Source of the DNA: JACPPO01 sp965262505
Lineage (GTDB): Bacteria; Acidobacteriota; Vicinamibacteria; Vicinamibacterales; UBA2999
Direction of reading: 5' to 3'
Assembly: GCA_965262505.1 (NCBI GenBank)
Contig: CBDHFM010000030.1
Span: 4,588,001-4,652,000 of the forward strand
DNA length: 64,000 bases
In this document: in pieces, positions 56,169-64,000 of the stretch
How the letters are laid out: each line of letters starts with the position of its first letter
Position numbering within the stretch: position 1 is the stretch's first letter
Program-made: the position numbers and the translations under genes
The notes under the pieces: model-generated
Seen by the model: only the letters and a program-made list of their open reading frames with translations
What the model was told of the DNA's origin: nothing
Databases searched by the model: none

Positions 56169-57898
56169 AGATCCTGTTCGTCATGCGGCACGGCGGGTAC
56201 GTGCGCAACTACGAGAGCGTGCTGCGACAGCTTTCCGCCGAGGGACATCGCATCCACATCGCGGTGGAGGTCGCACGCAACAAGATGGGGGAAGACGTGG
56301 TCGGGCGGGCCCTCGCCTCCGAGGTCGCGACGGTCACCGTGGGCCCCGCGGTGGTGCCTGAGGACGGCGTGTGGGCCAGTGCGGCGCAGATCAGTCGCCT
56401 GCTGATCGACGCGCTTCGCTACGCGGCACCGCAGTACCGGAACGCATCGGCGCTCCGGACGCGCGCGGAGCGCACCGTGCCACGGACGTTCCGGCCGTTC
56501 CTCCACGGCGTCGAACGGCTCGGCAGCGGGTTCGCCGGCTTCGTCAGCCGTACGTTGTGCGGATTGGAGCGTGTGATTCCTCTCAGCCCCGCCGTGTCGG
56601 CGTTCCTGAAGGAGCAGGCCCCGGACGTGCTGCTGATCACGCCGCTCGTCGAACCGGCTTCGATCCAGGTGGATTACGTCAAGTCGGCTAGGGCGCTCGG
56701 CATCCCCTGCGGGCTGTGTGTCGCCAGCTGGGACAATCTGACGAACAAAGGCGCCATTCGCGTGGCGCCGGATCGCGTGTTCGTTTGGAATACCGCCCAG
56801 ATCGAGGAAGCCGTCGCTTTGCACCGCGTTCCGCGCGACCGGGTCGTCGTGACCGGCGCGCAGATTTTCGACCACTGGTTTTCGTGGAATCCCAGCCGCA
56901 CGCGGGAGCAGTTCTGCCGCATGCTCGGTCTCGACCCCTCGCGGCCGATCATCCTCTACTTGGGCTCCTCGTCGTTTATTGCACCCGATGAAGCGGATTT
57001 TGGTGACCGGTGGCTCACGGCGCTTCGTGCCGCACAGGACGAACAGGTGGCCGGCGCGAATATCCTGATTCGACCCCACCCGAGCAACGCCACGCAGTGG
57101 GGCGGTCTGAAGCTGGACTTATGGCCGCACACGGCTGTATGGCCGCCGCCCGGCGTCGACTTTTTCGCGCCGGAGTTCAAGCGCGATTTTTTCGATTCGC
57201 TGTATTTCAGCGCCGCGGTGGTGGGCGTGAATACCAGCGCGCAAATCGAGGCGGCGATCGTCGGGCGCATCGTCTGCACCGTCGCCTCGGCCGACTTCGC
57301 GCATGCGCAGGCCGGGACGTTGCATTTTCAGCATCTGGTGAACGGAGGGCTCGCGCAGACCGCCCGCGATTTCGATGAGCACGTCGCGCACCTTGGCGCG
57401 CTGTTGCGGGGCGGTCTCGCGCAGGCCGAGCGGAGCCGCGCGTTCGTGGAGTCGTTTGTGCGGCCGTTCGGCCTGGATCAGCCCGCCACGCCACGACTCG
57501 CGTCGGCCATTGTCGATCTCGCGGCCCTTCCCGTACGCAAGGATAACCCGGACGCTCTGCCCGTGTGGGTGGCCCGATGGCTGCTGCACCCTGTGGCGTG
57601 GTTCGTGGCCGGCATGCCCGATCGACGACCCTGGTGGGTGTACGTGACGCGGCCGCCGCTGTTTCTGATCGTGCAGGCGTGGGCGTTTCCGTACCGCGTC
57701 AAGAAAGTAGTGTTGCGCGCCGGTCGTTGGCTGCCGCAGCTCCAGCGCGGCGTGGAGCACCGGGTGCGTCGCCTCGTCGTGAACCCCTGGAAGGAGGGCG
57801 CGAAGCGGGTGCACAGTCGCACGCGGTACAGGTGGCACAGGATTCGCGTCACCACCCGCGTGATCGGTGCCCGCGTTCTGCGGACCATTACGAAATGA
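56165..57898 (+). CDS. GT-B-like glycosyltransferase with basic C-terminal tail
   Basis: 577 residues, the longest member of a four-gene family (992 fragment, 62064, 63602). MKILFVMRHGGYVRNYESV opens a Rossmann domain. PDVLLITPLVEP, ASWDNLTNKGAIR and VVVTGAQIFDHWF sit at the domain junction. ILIRPHPSN and VVGVNTSAQIEAAI lie in the second domain; they resemble UDP-GlcNAc 2-epimerase/CDP-glycerol transferase-type folds. After about residue 460 a membrane-proximal helix (PPLFLIVQAWAFPYRV) and an Arg-rich tail (HRVRRLVVNPWKEGAKRVH) follow. ATGA overlap with the preceding gene. Confidence 0.75.
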   Translation: MKILFVMRHGGYVRNYESVLRQLSAEGHRIHIAVEVARNKMGEDVVGRALASEVATVTVGPAVVPEDGVWASAAQISRLLIDALRYAAPQYRNASALRTRAERTVPRTFRPFLHGVERLGSGFAGFVSRTLCGLERVIPLSPAVSAFLKEQAPDVLLITPLVEPASIQVDYVKSARALGIPCGLCVASWDNLTNKGAIRVAPDRVFVWNTAQIEEAVALHRVPRDRVVVTGAQIFDHWFSWNPSRTREQFCRMLGLDPSRPIILYLGSSSFIAPDEADFGDRWLTALRAAQDEQVAGANILIRPHPSNATQWGGLKLDLWPHTAVWPPPGVDFFAPEFKRDFFDSLYFSAAVVGVNTSAQIEAAIVGRIVCTVASADFAHAQAGTLHFQHLVNGGLAQTARDFDEHVAHLGALLRGGLAQAERSRAFVESFVRPFGLDQPATPRLASAIVDLAALPVRKDNPDALPVWVARWLLHPVAWFVAGMPDRRPWWVYVTRPPLFLIVQAWAFPYRVKKVVLRAGRWLPQLQRGVEHRVRRLVVNPWKEGAKRVHSRTRYRWHRIRVTTRVIGARVLRTITK

Positions 57899-57959
57899 GT
57901 ATGCACACCGCAGTAAGAGTCGCGGCCACGACGAGCGTGGGCCGTTGCGGTCGTTACTG

Positions 57960-59303
57960 ATGGCGTTCGCAACAGCGACGGTACGGCTTGGCGCGAGGCG
58001 AATCCGCGTCACGCTCCCGAACGAGCGGCAGTACGGGCATCTGGGGCTCGATATGGTTATGTCGCTCGCGCATGCCAGGCAGGAAGGAGCCGACGCGTAT
58101 TTCGTCCGGCCTTCCACGTCGCTCGGGACCGGGCTCTTCGAGCTCGAGAGTCCGCAGGTTCGCGTGCTCCGCCCGCCACGAGTCGTTCAGAAGCTGTTTC
58201 GGACCTGGCTCTCGTGGCGGAGGTTCCGCGACCGCGTTCGCGGGTGGCGCGACGGGGCCCGCGAGCAGGTCGAGCGAGAGTTCGTGCGCGAGGCTAACCG
58301 CTACGTCGCCGACCTGGGGATGCCCCGGCAGGTTCGCGACAGCCTGCGCGGGGTTCGCGGGCGGCTCAGGTCGTCGCTCGAGCAGGTCGCTCGCGACCGG
58401 CGTCTGCTACCTCCGTATTATGAGCGCCACCTTCTCCGGGAGCCGGTGCCCGTGCAGCTGCATCGAGCGGTCAGCGAGGAGGCCGCCAGGCAGGCGCGCG
58501 CGTGCGGGATCGCGCCTGATGCGAGGCTGGTCTGCATCCATGCGCGCGAGCAGGGCTACAAGCGAGGCGATGAGATCCAGGACACCAAGCCGGAGACGGG
58601 TCGGGATGACCAGACACGCAACGCGCGTATCGAATCCTATCTCCAGGCAGTCGACTACCTGGTGCAGCGCGGCTACACCGTGATCCGCCTTGGCGATCCC
58701 AGCATGACGCCTGTCCACCACCCAGGTGTCGTGGACCTCGCCACATCGCCGGTGCGCACCAATCTTCTCGAGGTCTACTGCCTGTTGCGTAGCGACCTCA
58801 TCATCGCCGGCGAGTCAGCCTACGTGAACATGGTTTGCCTGACGAATACGCCGATTCTCCTCGTTAATGTCACGGAGCCGATCAGTGCCTACCCGATTCG
58901 CGCACCCGGTCTGTTTCTTCCCAAGACAGTCGTGGACAGGCGTGACGGGCGGCGGCTAACGAATCTCGACTTGCTCAGCCTCGAGTATCATCGTCGGCTT
59001 CGCGATACGCGGAGATATCTCTACGTCGACAACGTGCCGGAGGAAATCTTGGAGGCGACCCGGGAGATGGCCGAGTGGCTCGCCGGGACCTGGACCGAAT
59101 GCCAGACCCAACGCAGCTATCACGAGGCCATCATGTCTGCTGCGGCGCAGCTGCGGCGTCACTCGGCCTACGTCCGGAAATGGGGTCTTCACGAGGGATT
59201 CCTCGGGGACGGGCGGATCGCACGAGTCGCTGTTGGCGTGGCCCCGACCGAGATGCCGAGTACGTCACCTGAGGACGCCTTGGCTCGGGTTTTCGCGCCA
59301 TGA
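57960..59303 (+). CDS. TIGR04372-type glycosyltransferase
   Basis: 447 residues, highly similar to the gene at 54882 along its length (NERQYGHLGLD, VCIHAREQGYKRG, GYTVIRLGDPSMTPV, VVDLATSPVRTN, NVTEPISAYPIRAPGL, WGLHEGFLGDGRIAR). ATG 57960 is preferred for matching the relative's start. The 61 bases before it could encode a 21-residue peptide (57895-57960) overlapping both neighbours, which may only serve translational coupling. Overlaps the ABC ATPase by ATGA. Confidence 0.8.
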   Translation: MAFATATVRLGARRIRVTLPNERQYGHLGLDMVMSLAHARQEGADAYFVRPSTSLGTGLFELESPQVRVLRPPRVVQKLFRTWLSWRRFRDRVRGWRDGAREQVEREFVREANRYVADLGMPRQVRDSLRGVRGRLRSSLEQVARDRRLLPPYYERHLLREPVPVQLHRAVSEEAARQARACGIAPDARLVCIHAREQGYKRGDEIQDTKPETGRDDQTRNARIESYLQAVDYLVQRGYTVIRLGDPSMTPVHHPGVVDLATSPVRTNLLEVYCLLRSDLIIAGESAYVNMVCLTNTPILLVNVTEPISAYPIRAPGLFLPKTVVDRRDGRRLTNLDLLSLEYHRRLRDTRRYLYVDNVPEEILEATREMAEWLAGTWTECQTQRSYHEAIMSAAAQLRRHSAYVRKWGLHEGFLGDGRIARVAVGVAPTEMPSTSPEDALARVFAP

Positions 59304-60580
59304 ACAACCTGACGAACAACCTGATCATCGAGAACCTGGGCAAGTGCTACCACGTAGCACCCCCTCCCGGCGAAGCGACGGCGCGGTTTTCACCGCGCCA
59401 GTTCATCCGGGGCATCCGTAATCGGATGAACGGCTCCAGGGAGGAGCCCGTGCCAAGGAGCCGGAGCGAGTTCTGGGCCCTGAGCGATCTCTCCTTGCAG
59501 GTGGCGCCCGGGACGATTCTCGGGATCATCGGTGCCAACGGCGCCGGCAAGTCGACGCTGCTGAAGATCCTTACGCGGGTGATCGCTCCGACCGTTGGAC
59601 GCGTCTCGGGTGCCGGACGAGTGGTGTCGCTGCTCGAGCTGGGAGCCGGATTCAACGAGGAGCAGGCGGCGCGCGAGAACGTCGAGATGAACGCGGCGCT
59701 GACCGGTGTTCCACGCGCCGAGGCGATGGCGTGCTTCGACGAGATGATCGAGTTCGCCGAGATGCAGGAGTTCGTCAACACCCCGCTGAAGTTCTACTCC
59801 AGCGGCATGTATCTGCGACTGGCGTTCGCGGTTGCCGTCAAGATGCGACCACGCATCCTCCTGGCGGACGAGATCCTGGCCGTCGGAGACTTGGGGTTTC
59901 AGGAGCGGTGCCTCAAGCACGTCGAGCAGATGGGCTTCGAGGGTCTCACCGTCCTGTTCGTGTCGCACGACATGGACGCGATCATGCGCGTCTGCAATCG
60001 GGTGATCTGGCTCGATCACGGGAGGCTCATGAAGGACGGCGATCCCGAAGAGGTCGTCACCGAGTACCAGAACACGAGCTGGGCCCAGGTCGATGTTGCC
60101 AGGTCGGAGAAGGGACGTTCCGCTAACCGGCATGCTGAGATCATGTCCGTCCGTCTCGTGTCGGCGGCCGGCAAAGAGGTCGGCGCGCCGGACGTCAATG
60201 AGCCCTTCTTCCTTCGGATTCGGTTCAAGACCCATCGACCTAAGCTGTTCGTGCGCTGCGCGGCGGATTTACGTGTCCGGCGGGAACTGGTGTTCCGTGC
60301 GATCGACGAGGAGTCACGCGAACTGGAAAACGAGGGGATCTACGACGCGCTCATGAAGATTCCAGCGAATTTTCTGTCGGACGTAAACTATACGGCTGGC
60401 GTGAGTCTCGTGATCGTGCGGCGCGGGAAGGAATACGTGCTCGTCAACTACGCAGCGCTCTCATTCATGGCGTATTCGAGCGATAAAGCGAAGATTGGGC
60501 GGACGAAGCGCGTTGGGCTGATCTCGCCGCGCCTCGAATGGTCGGTCGAGCAGGTGGAAGCAGACCACGTTGTTGCTTAA
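59300..60580 (+). CDS. wzt: Wzt-like ABC transporter ATP-binding protein
   Basis: 426 residues. ATPase domain with Walker A GANGAGKST (from about residue 79), signature YSSGM (about 166) and Walker B RILLADEILAVGD (about 186-198). The C-terminal third (after about 265) is a beta-rich extension like the carbohydrate-binding domain of Wzt proteins that recognise the glycan end. With the permease it would export a finished, undecaprenyl-linked glycan across the cytoplasmic membrane. The N-terminal 65 residues, with an RFSPRQFIRGIRNRM stretch, are longer than in simple ABC ATPases. Confidence 0.9.
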   Translation: MNNLTNNLIIENLGKCYHVAPPPGEATARFSPRQFIRGIRNRMNGSREEPVPRSRSEFWALSDLSLQVAPGTILGIIGANGAGKSTLLKILTRVIAPTVGRVSGAGRVVSLLELGAGFNEEQAARENVEMNAALTGVPRAEAMACFDEMIEFAEMQEFVNTPLKFYSSGMYLRLAFAVAVKMRPRILLADEILAVGDLGFQERCLKHVEQMGFEGLTVLFVSHDMDAIMRVCNRVIWLDHGRLMKDGDPEEVVTEYQNTSWAQVDVARSEKGRSANRHAEIMSVRLVSAAGKEVGAPDVNEPFFLRIRFKTHRPKLFVRCAADLRVRRELVFRAIDEESRELENEGIYDALMKIPANFLSDVNYTAGVSLVIVRRGKEYVLVNYAALSFMAYSSDKAKIGRTKRVGLISPRLEWSVEQVEADHVVA

Positions 60581-60667
60581 GTTGAGACGCTCAGCGGGTC
60601 TTCTCGCGCCGGCCGGTGGACCTTTTGCCGGGTTCGCGGTGCCGTACGTCAGGGGGATGTTGGTCGG

Positions 60668-61978
60668 ATGAGGATACTGACACGAGAAGCGTGGCTCAAC
60701 GCGTCGGCGGAGGTGGTCGCCGCGACAACTGGGCTCGTGCTGCTTGCCGCGCTGCTGTCCGTGTGGAGTAGCGCATCGGCGCCCGAGATCACCCTCGGTA
60801 CCGCGTTCGAGAACGAGGTTCCAGTCGCCGCGGCTGACGGGCGTCCCCCTCTGATCATTCGGACGCTGCAGCCGGCCGCGCCCAACGTGCGGCCCGTCAC
60901 GCCCGATCGCGTCGTCGGCGTATTCACGCTCATCGGCCTGGGGCTGATAGGCGGGGTGCCGATGATCATGGGCGCGTGGACTGGCGGGTTCGTGTACTCG
61001 CCGGTATGGTCGGTGTTCTTTCTGGCTATCGGCGTCGGCGCGACGGCACTGGTCATGGGCCAGATCGTGTGGCGGATGACCCGCGAGGGCTCGATGGCGT
61101 GGATGCCCGCGCCGGCCGGCGGAGTGCAGGCGCTTGGCCCCGACGAGTGGATCATCGACGCGAGCCGCGCCGGTCTCCACGACCGTCTCCACGAGTTCTG
61201 GCGGTACCGCAGGGTGCTGTCCTATTTCTCGATCAACTCCGTCCAGCGCATGTACAAGGGGACGAAGCTTGGCGTGTTCTGGCTGTTTGCCCGCCCGCTG
61301 CTACCCCTCGGGATCAGCGCGTTCATTTTCGGGTCGCTGCTGGAGGTCGGGTCCGACGGCGTTCCGTACTTCCTCTTCTTTCTCACCGGCATGTGCACCT
61401 GGATGATTCTCGAACGGGGACTGCGGTTCGTGAGTCGCAGTTTCGATCAGTCCAGCAGCCTCCTGAAGAAGGTGTACTTCCCGCGTCTGATCGCGCCGTT
61501 CGCGGCCATCCTGCCGGCCGTCGTGAACTTCGCCATCTACCTGGGGTTGCTGGTGTTTACAGCGGTCTACTATCTCTTGACCCAGGACCAATGGTATCTG
61601 TTGATCGGGCCACGGCTGCTGCTGGGCGCCGTCGCCGTCTTTCTCACTGTGTTCTTTACGGTTTCGGTCGGTTTGTGGACGAGCGTGTGGATGTCGTGGT
61701 TTCCCGATCTGAAGTTCGGGCTGCGCTATGTGACCAGGTTCTGGTTCTACGCGACGCCGGTCATCTACCCGATGTCGCAGGTTCCGCCCGAACATCGGTG
61801 GCTCGTCTACGTGAACCCGATGGCCCCGCTCGTCGAGACGTTCAAGTGGTCGATACTGGGCGTCGGTGAGTTTCCGGTCGGTCCGCTGCTGACGTCGGGT
61901 GTCGTCATCACGCTCGTCTTCGCCGGGGGCGTCTGGTATTTCGGCCGCGCCGAGGCCGCGGTTATCGACAACATGTGA
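60668..61978 (+). CDS. wzm: Wzm-like ABC-2 transporter permease with N-terminal extension
   Basis: 436 residues. The ABC-2 permease of polysaccharide exporters occupies about 180-436: six membrane segments, with GTKLGVFWLFARPLLPL near the start and YATPVIYPMSQVP late. Typical Wzm proteins have about 260 residues; here some 170 extra N-terminal residues carry three hydrophobic segments (about 18-33, 82-104, 112-133) and a PAAPNVRPVTPD linker. No other frame suggests a fusion by error. The 87 bases before it hold no gene. Confidence 0.85.
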   Translation: MRILTREAWLNASAEVVAATTGLVLLAALLSVWSSASAPEITLGTAFENEVPVAAADGRPPLIIRTLQPAAPNVRPVTPDRVVGVFTLIGLGLIGGVPMIMGAWTGGFVYSPVWSVFFLAIGVGATALVMGQIVWRMTREGSMAWMPAPAGGVQALGPDEWIIDASRAGLHDRLHEFWRYRRVLSYFSINSVQRMYKGTKLGVFWLFARPLLPLGISAFIFGSLLEVGSDGVPYFLFFLTGMCTWMILERGLRFVSRSFDQSSSLLKKVYFPRLIAPFAAILPAVVNFAIYLGLLVFTAVYYLLTQDQWYLLIGPRLLLGAVAVFLTVFFTVSVGLWTSVWMSWFPDLKFGLRYVTRFWFYATPVIYPMSQVPPEHRWLVYVNPMAPLVETFKWSILGVGEFPVGPLLTSGVVITLVFAGGVWYFGRAEAAVIDNM

Positions 61979-62063
61979 CCTCCGCTACGCGGGGCCCAAG
62001 AGGCCTCGTGCCGGAGCGATCGGCTGTACGCGCACGCTGTAGCGTGCTCGTGTGTCGTATCTC

Positions 62064-63605
62064 GTGAAGATTCTCTTCGCCACCAGCCACTTCGGTTTCC
62101 TTCGCAATTTCGAGTTTGCGATTCGCGCGCTTGCCTCGCGTGGCCACCGGTTTCGGTTGGTCGCCGACCGCGGCGACAGTCTGGGCGGCTCGCGGACCGT
62201 CGAGACGCTGTGTGCTGATTTCCCGTCGTTGATTTCCGTGGCGCAGGCACCGAAAATCAAGGACTCGCGGTGGCAGCCGCTGGGGAGTGCTCTGCGGCTG
62301 TCGCTCGATTACTGGCGCTACCTGCACCCGCGTTACGCGGCCAGTCCGAAGCTGACGGCTCGCGCGGCCTCACAGGCGCCAGGTGTCGCGGCGGTACTTG
62401 CCCGCGTGTCCGCGCTCGGTGGCCGGCCTGGCCTCGAGGCCCTTGGCCATGTCGCGCGCGGCGTCGAACGCACCCTGCCGATTGCGCCCGAGGTGCTGCG
62501 TTTCCTTGACGCCGAGCGCCCGGATCTGGTGCTCGTCACGCCGCTGCTGTATTTCGGATCGCAGCAGGGGGAGTACGTGCGGGGCGCGCGTCGCCTCGGT
62601 GTCCGCAGTGTACTGTGCGTCGGCAGTTGGGATCATCTGACGACGAAGGGGTTGATTCACGCGGTGCCCGATCGGGTCGTCGTCTGGAACGGCGCGCAGC
62701 GCGAGGAGCTTCGGACGATCCACGGGATCGATTCCGAACGGGTGGCCATCACCGGCGCTCCGGCCTACGACCACTGGTTCGCCGCGGCTCCGAGCGTCAC
62801 TCACGATGTGTTTTGCGAGAAGGCGCAACTCAGGCCGGAGCGTCCGTTCCTGCTCTATCTCTGTTCGTCGCCGTTCATCACGCCGCATGAAGTCGGTTTT
62901 GTCGAGCGCTGGATTGCCGGAATACGCACTAGCAGCGTCCGCGAGCTGCGCGAGGCAGGCATCCTGGTCAGACCGCATCCGCAGAACGTGGAACAGTGGG
63001 CCGACGTCGATCTGTCGCGATTCGGGAACGTGTCGGTGTTCCCGCGCGGCGGTGCCAACCCTGTCGATCGCGACGCGCGCGCCGAGTACTTCGACTCAAT
63101 GTTTTTCAGCGCGGCAGTCGTCGGCGTGAACACGAGCGGGCTGATCGAGTCGGGCATCGTGGGCCGCATGGTGTATACGGTATTGGACGAAGAATTCGCT
63201 GGCACGCAGGAGGGGACACTGCATTTCCGCCACCTGCAGAGTGTCAACGGCGGACTGCTACACGTCGCGCGTGCGCTGCCCGAACACTACGCGCAGCTTG
63301 CCGATCTGCTCAGCGGGCGGATGGCGATTGACGAGAGGGCGCGACGGTTCGTCGAGGCCTTCATCCGGCCTCGTGGGCTCGACTTGCCGGCCGCCGAGGT
63401 CTTTGCTGACACGATCGAGGCCGAGGGGAGCCTGGGAGGCAGGACACCGCAAGTCGATAGCGCGCTGGCGCCGCTCTGGCGGGCCCTACTGTCGCCACTT
63501 GCAGCCGCCGCGCAGGCCGCCGCACACCGGCGGCGCGTGGTGACCAGGCGGAGGAAGATCGAGCAGACGTTTCGGGACAAGGACGCCGTGGAGCAGGCCC
63601 GGTGA
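62064..63605 (+). CDS. GT-B-like glycosyltransferase with basic C-terminus
   Basis: 513 residues from GTG 62064 (GTG 62052 is an alternative). Family landmarks as in the gene at 56165: KILFATSHFGFLRNFEF, PDLVLVTPLLYFGSQQGEY, GSWDHLTTKGLIH, VAITGAPAYDHWF, ILVRPHPQN, VVGVNTSGLIESGI. The tail is shorter but still basic (HRRRVVTRRRKIEQ). It lies right after the exporter genes and overlaps the next member through GTGA, so family members are arranged in tandem here. Confidence 0.75.
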   Translation: MKILFATSHFGFLRNFEFAIRALASRGHRFRLVADRGDSLGGSRTVETLCADFPSLISVAQAPKIKDSRWQPLGSALRLSLDYWRYLHPRYAASPKLTARAASQAPGVAAVLARVSALGGRPGLEALGHVARGVERTLPIAPEVLRFLDAERPDLVLVTPLLYFGSQQGEYVRGARRLGVRSVLCVGSWDHLTTKGLIHAVPDRVVVWNGAQREELRTIHGIDSERVAITGAPAYDHWFAAAPSVTHDVFCEKAQLRPERPFLLYLCSSPFITPHEVGFVERWIAGIRTSSVRELREAGILVRPHPQNVEQWADVDLSRFGNVSVFPRGGANPVDRDARAEYFDSMFFSAAVVGVNTSGLIESGIVGRMVYTVLDEEFAGTQEGTLHFRHLQSVNGGLLHVARALPEHYAQLADLLSGRMAIDERARRFVEAFIRPRGLDLPAAEVFADTIEAEGSLGGRTPQVDSALAPLWRALLSPLAAAAQAAAHRRRVVTRRRKIEQTFRDKDAVEQAR

Positions 63606-64000
63606 CCATTCTGTTCGCGATGGCGTCGCCCGAGTACCTGCGGTTCTACGACGGGACGGTTCAGTTGCTGGCTGCCCGAGGCCATCGCGTAGTGCTTGCG
63701 GTCAATATGCAGCGCGACAAGAAACCGGTCCGGGTTGAGGGGCTCGATTCGGCAGACGGCAGGATCGTGATGGTCGGCCTCGTGCCGGAGCGTGGCGGCA
63801 TGTGGGGATCGATCGCGTATGGGTTGCGCGGCCTCATGGATTTTGCGCGATATCTGCATCCTGGCTTCGCTGCCGCACCGGCGCTCCGCGCGCGAATAAA
63901 ACGGAAGGTGCTTCCACGCGGCTTTTACGCGCTCGATGCGGTCCACACGCTCGGCGTCACGGGCACGCGCCTCCTGCTCGCCGCATTGGCTGCGCTCGAG
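63602..64000 (+). CDS. GT-B-like glycosyltransferase, runs off the window
   Basis: First 133 residues, GTG start overlapping the previous stop. ILFAMASPEYLRFYDGTV, LAARGHRVVLAVN and DFARYLHPGF match the N-terminus of the genes at 56165 and 62064. Fourth member of this family in the window. The rest lies beyond 64000. Confidence 0.7.
   Translation, partial: MTILFAMASPEYLRFYDGTVQLLAARGHRVVLAVNMQRDKKPVRVEGLDSADGRIVMVGLVPERGGMWGSIAYGLRGLMDFARYLHPGFAAAPALRARIKRKVLPRGFYALDAVHTLGVTGTRLLLAALAALE

Noticed and set aside
57895..57960. A 21-residue peptide gene between two glycosyltransferases
   Set aside because: No conserved feature; at most a coupling reading frame.

Overview
The window is a large, GC-rich surface-polysaccharide biosynthesis locus from a Gram-negative-type bacterium. 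The gene style (Wzm/Wzt-type ABC exporter, many nucleotide-sugar epimerases, DUF4330-like and TIGR04372-like proteins, high GC) would fit a soil or sediment lineage such as Acidobacteriota, but nothing here fixes the phylum. No rRNA, tRNA or CRISPR array was seen. Almost all genes are on the + strand and packed into runs where the stop of one gene overlaps the start of the next (ATGA, GTGA, TTGA, TGATG).

Layout. 0-5.4 kb: a methyltransferase, a glycosyltransferase fragment joined to a DUF4330-like fragment, an IS481-family element, a small membrane gene and an intact DUF4330-like gene. 5.4-16.2 kb: GT4 glycosyltransferase, a decayed methyltransferase, a glycosyltransferase fused to a YdcF/ElyC-like domain, asparagine synthase, epimerase, an RfbH-type PLP/iron-sulfur 3-dehydrase, a GT2 and a GT-C enzyme, and an epimerase on the minus strand. 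16.3-23.7 kb: a GT4 gene split by an IS1380-family element, a DUF2142-like gene, a membrane-anchored unknown, and a DUF2723-like gene split by an IS630-family element. 23.7-27.5 kb: polysaccharide deacetylase, methyltransferase, an SGNH-like gene with an internal stop, epimerase. 27.6-35.8 kb: a degraded accessory stretch with a coiled-coil/glycosyltransferase pair, broken membrane and ankyrin-like genes, a second IS630-family element carrying a LexA-like helix-turn-helix gene, a methyltransferase remnant and a TIGR04372-type glycosyltransferase. 35.8-40.3 kb: a phosphoheptose isomerase remnant, two epimerases, a frameshifted HldE-like gene and a Gfo/Idh oxidoreductase. 40.3-50.7 kb: six paralogues of a protein family I cannot name, in groups of four and two, separated by a nucleotide-sugar dehydrogenase, an epimerase and a Nudix gene. 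50.7-53.8 kb: split transketolase and two methyltransferases. 53.9-64 kb: epimerase, alternating TIGR04372-type and large GT-B-like glycosyltransferases around a Wzt-like ATPase and a Wzm-like permease.

Together the genes would make nucleotide sugars (including a 3-deoxy and a heptose-type branch), transfer and decorate them (methylation, amidation, deacetylation), and export the glycan through the ABC transporter. Twelve or more genes are disrupted by IS insertion, frameshift, nonsense codon or truncation. Most disruptions lie before 46 kb; the last 17 kb looks intact. The most interesting content is the six-paralogue family at 40.3-50.7 kb, with its arginine-rich tails and no assigned function.
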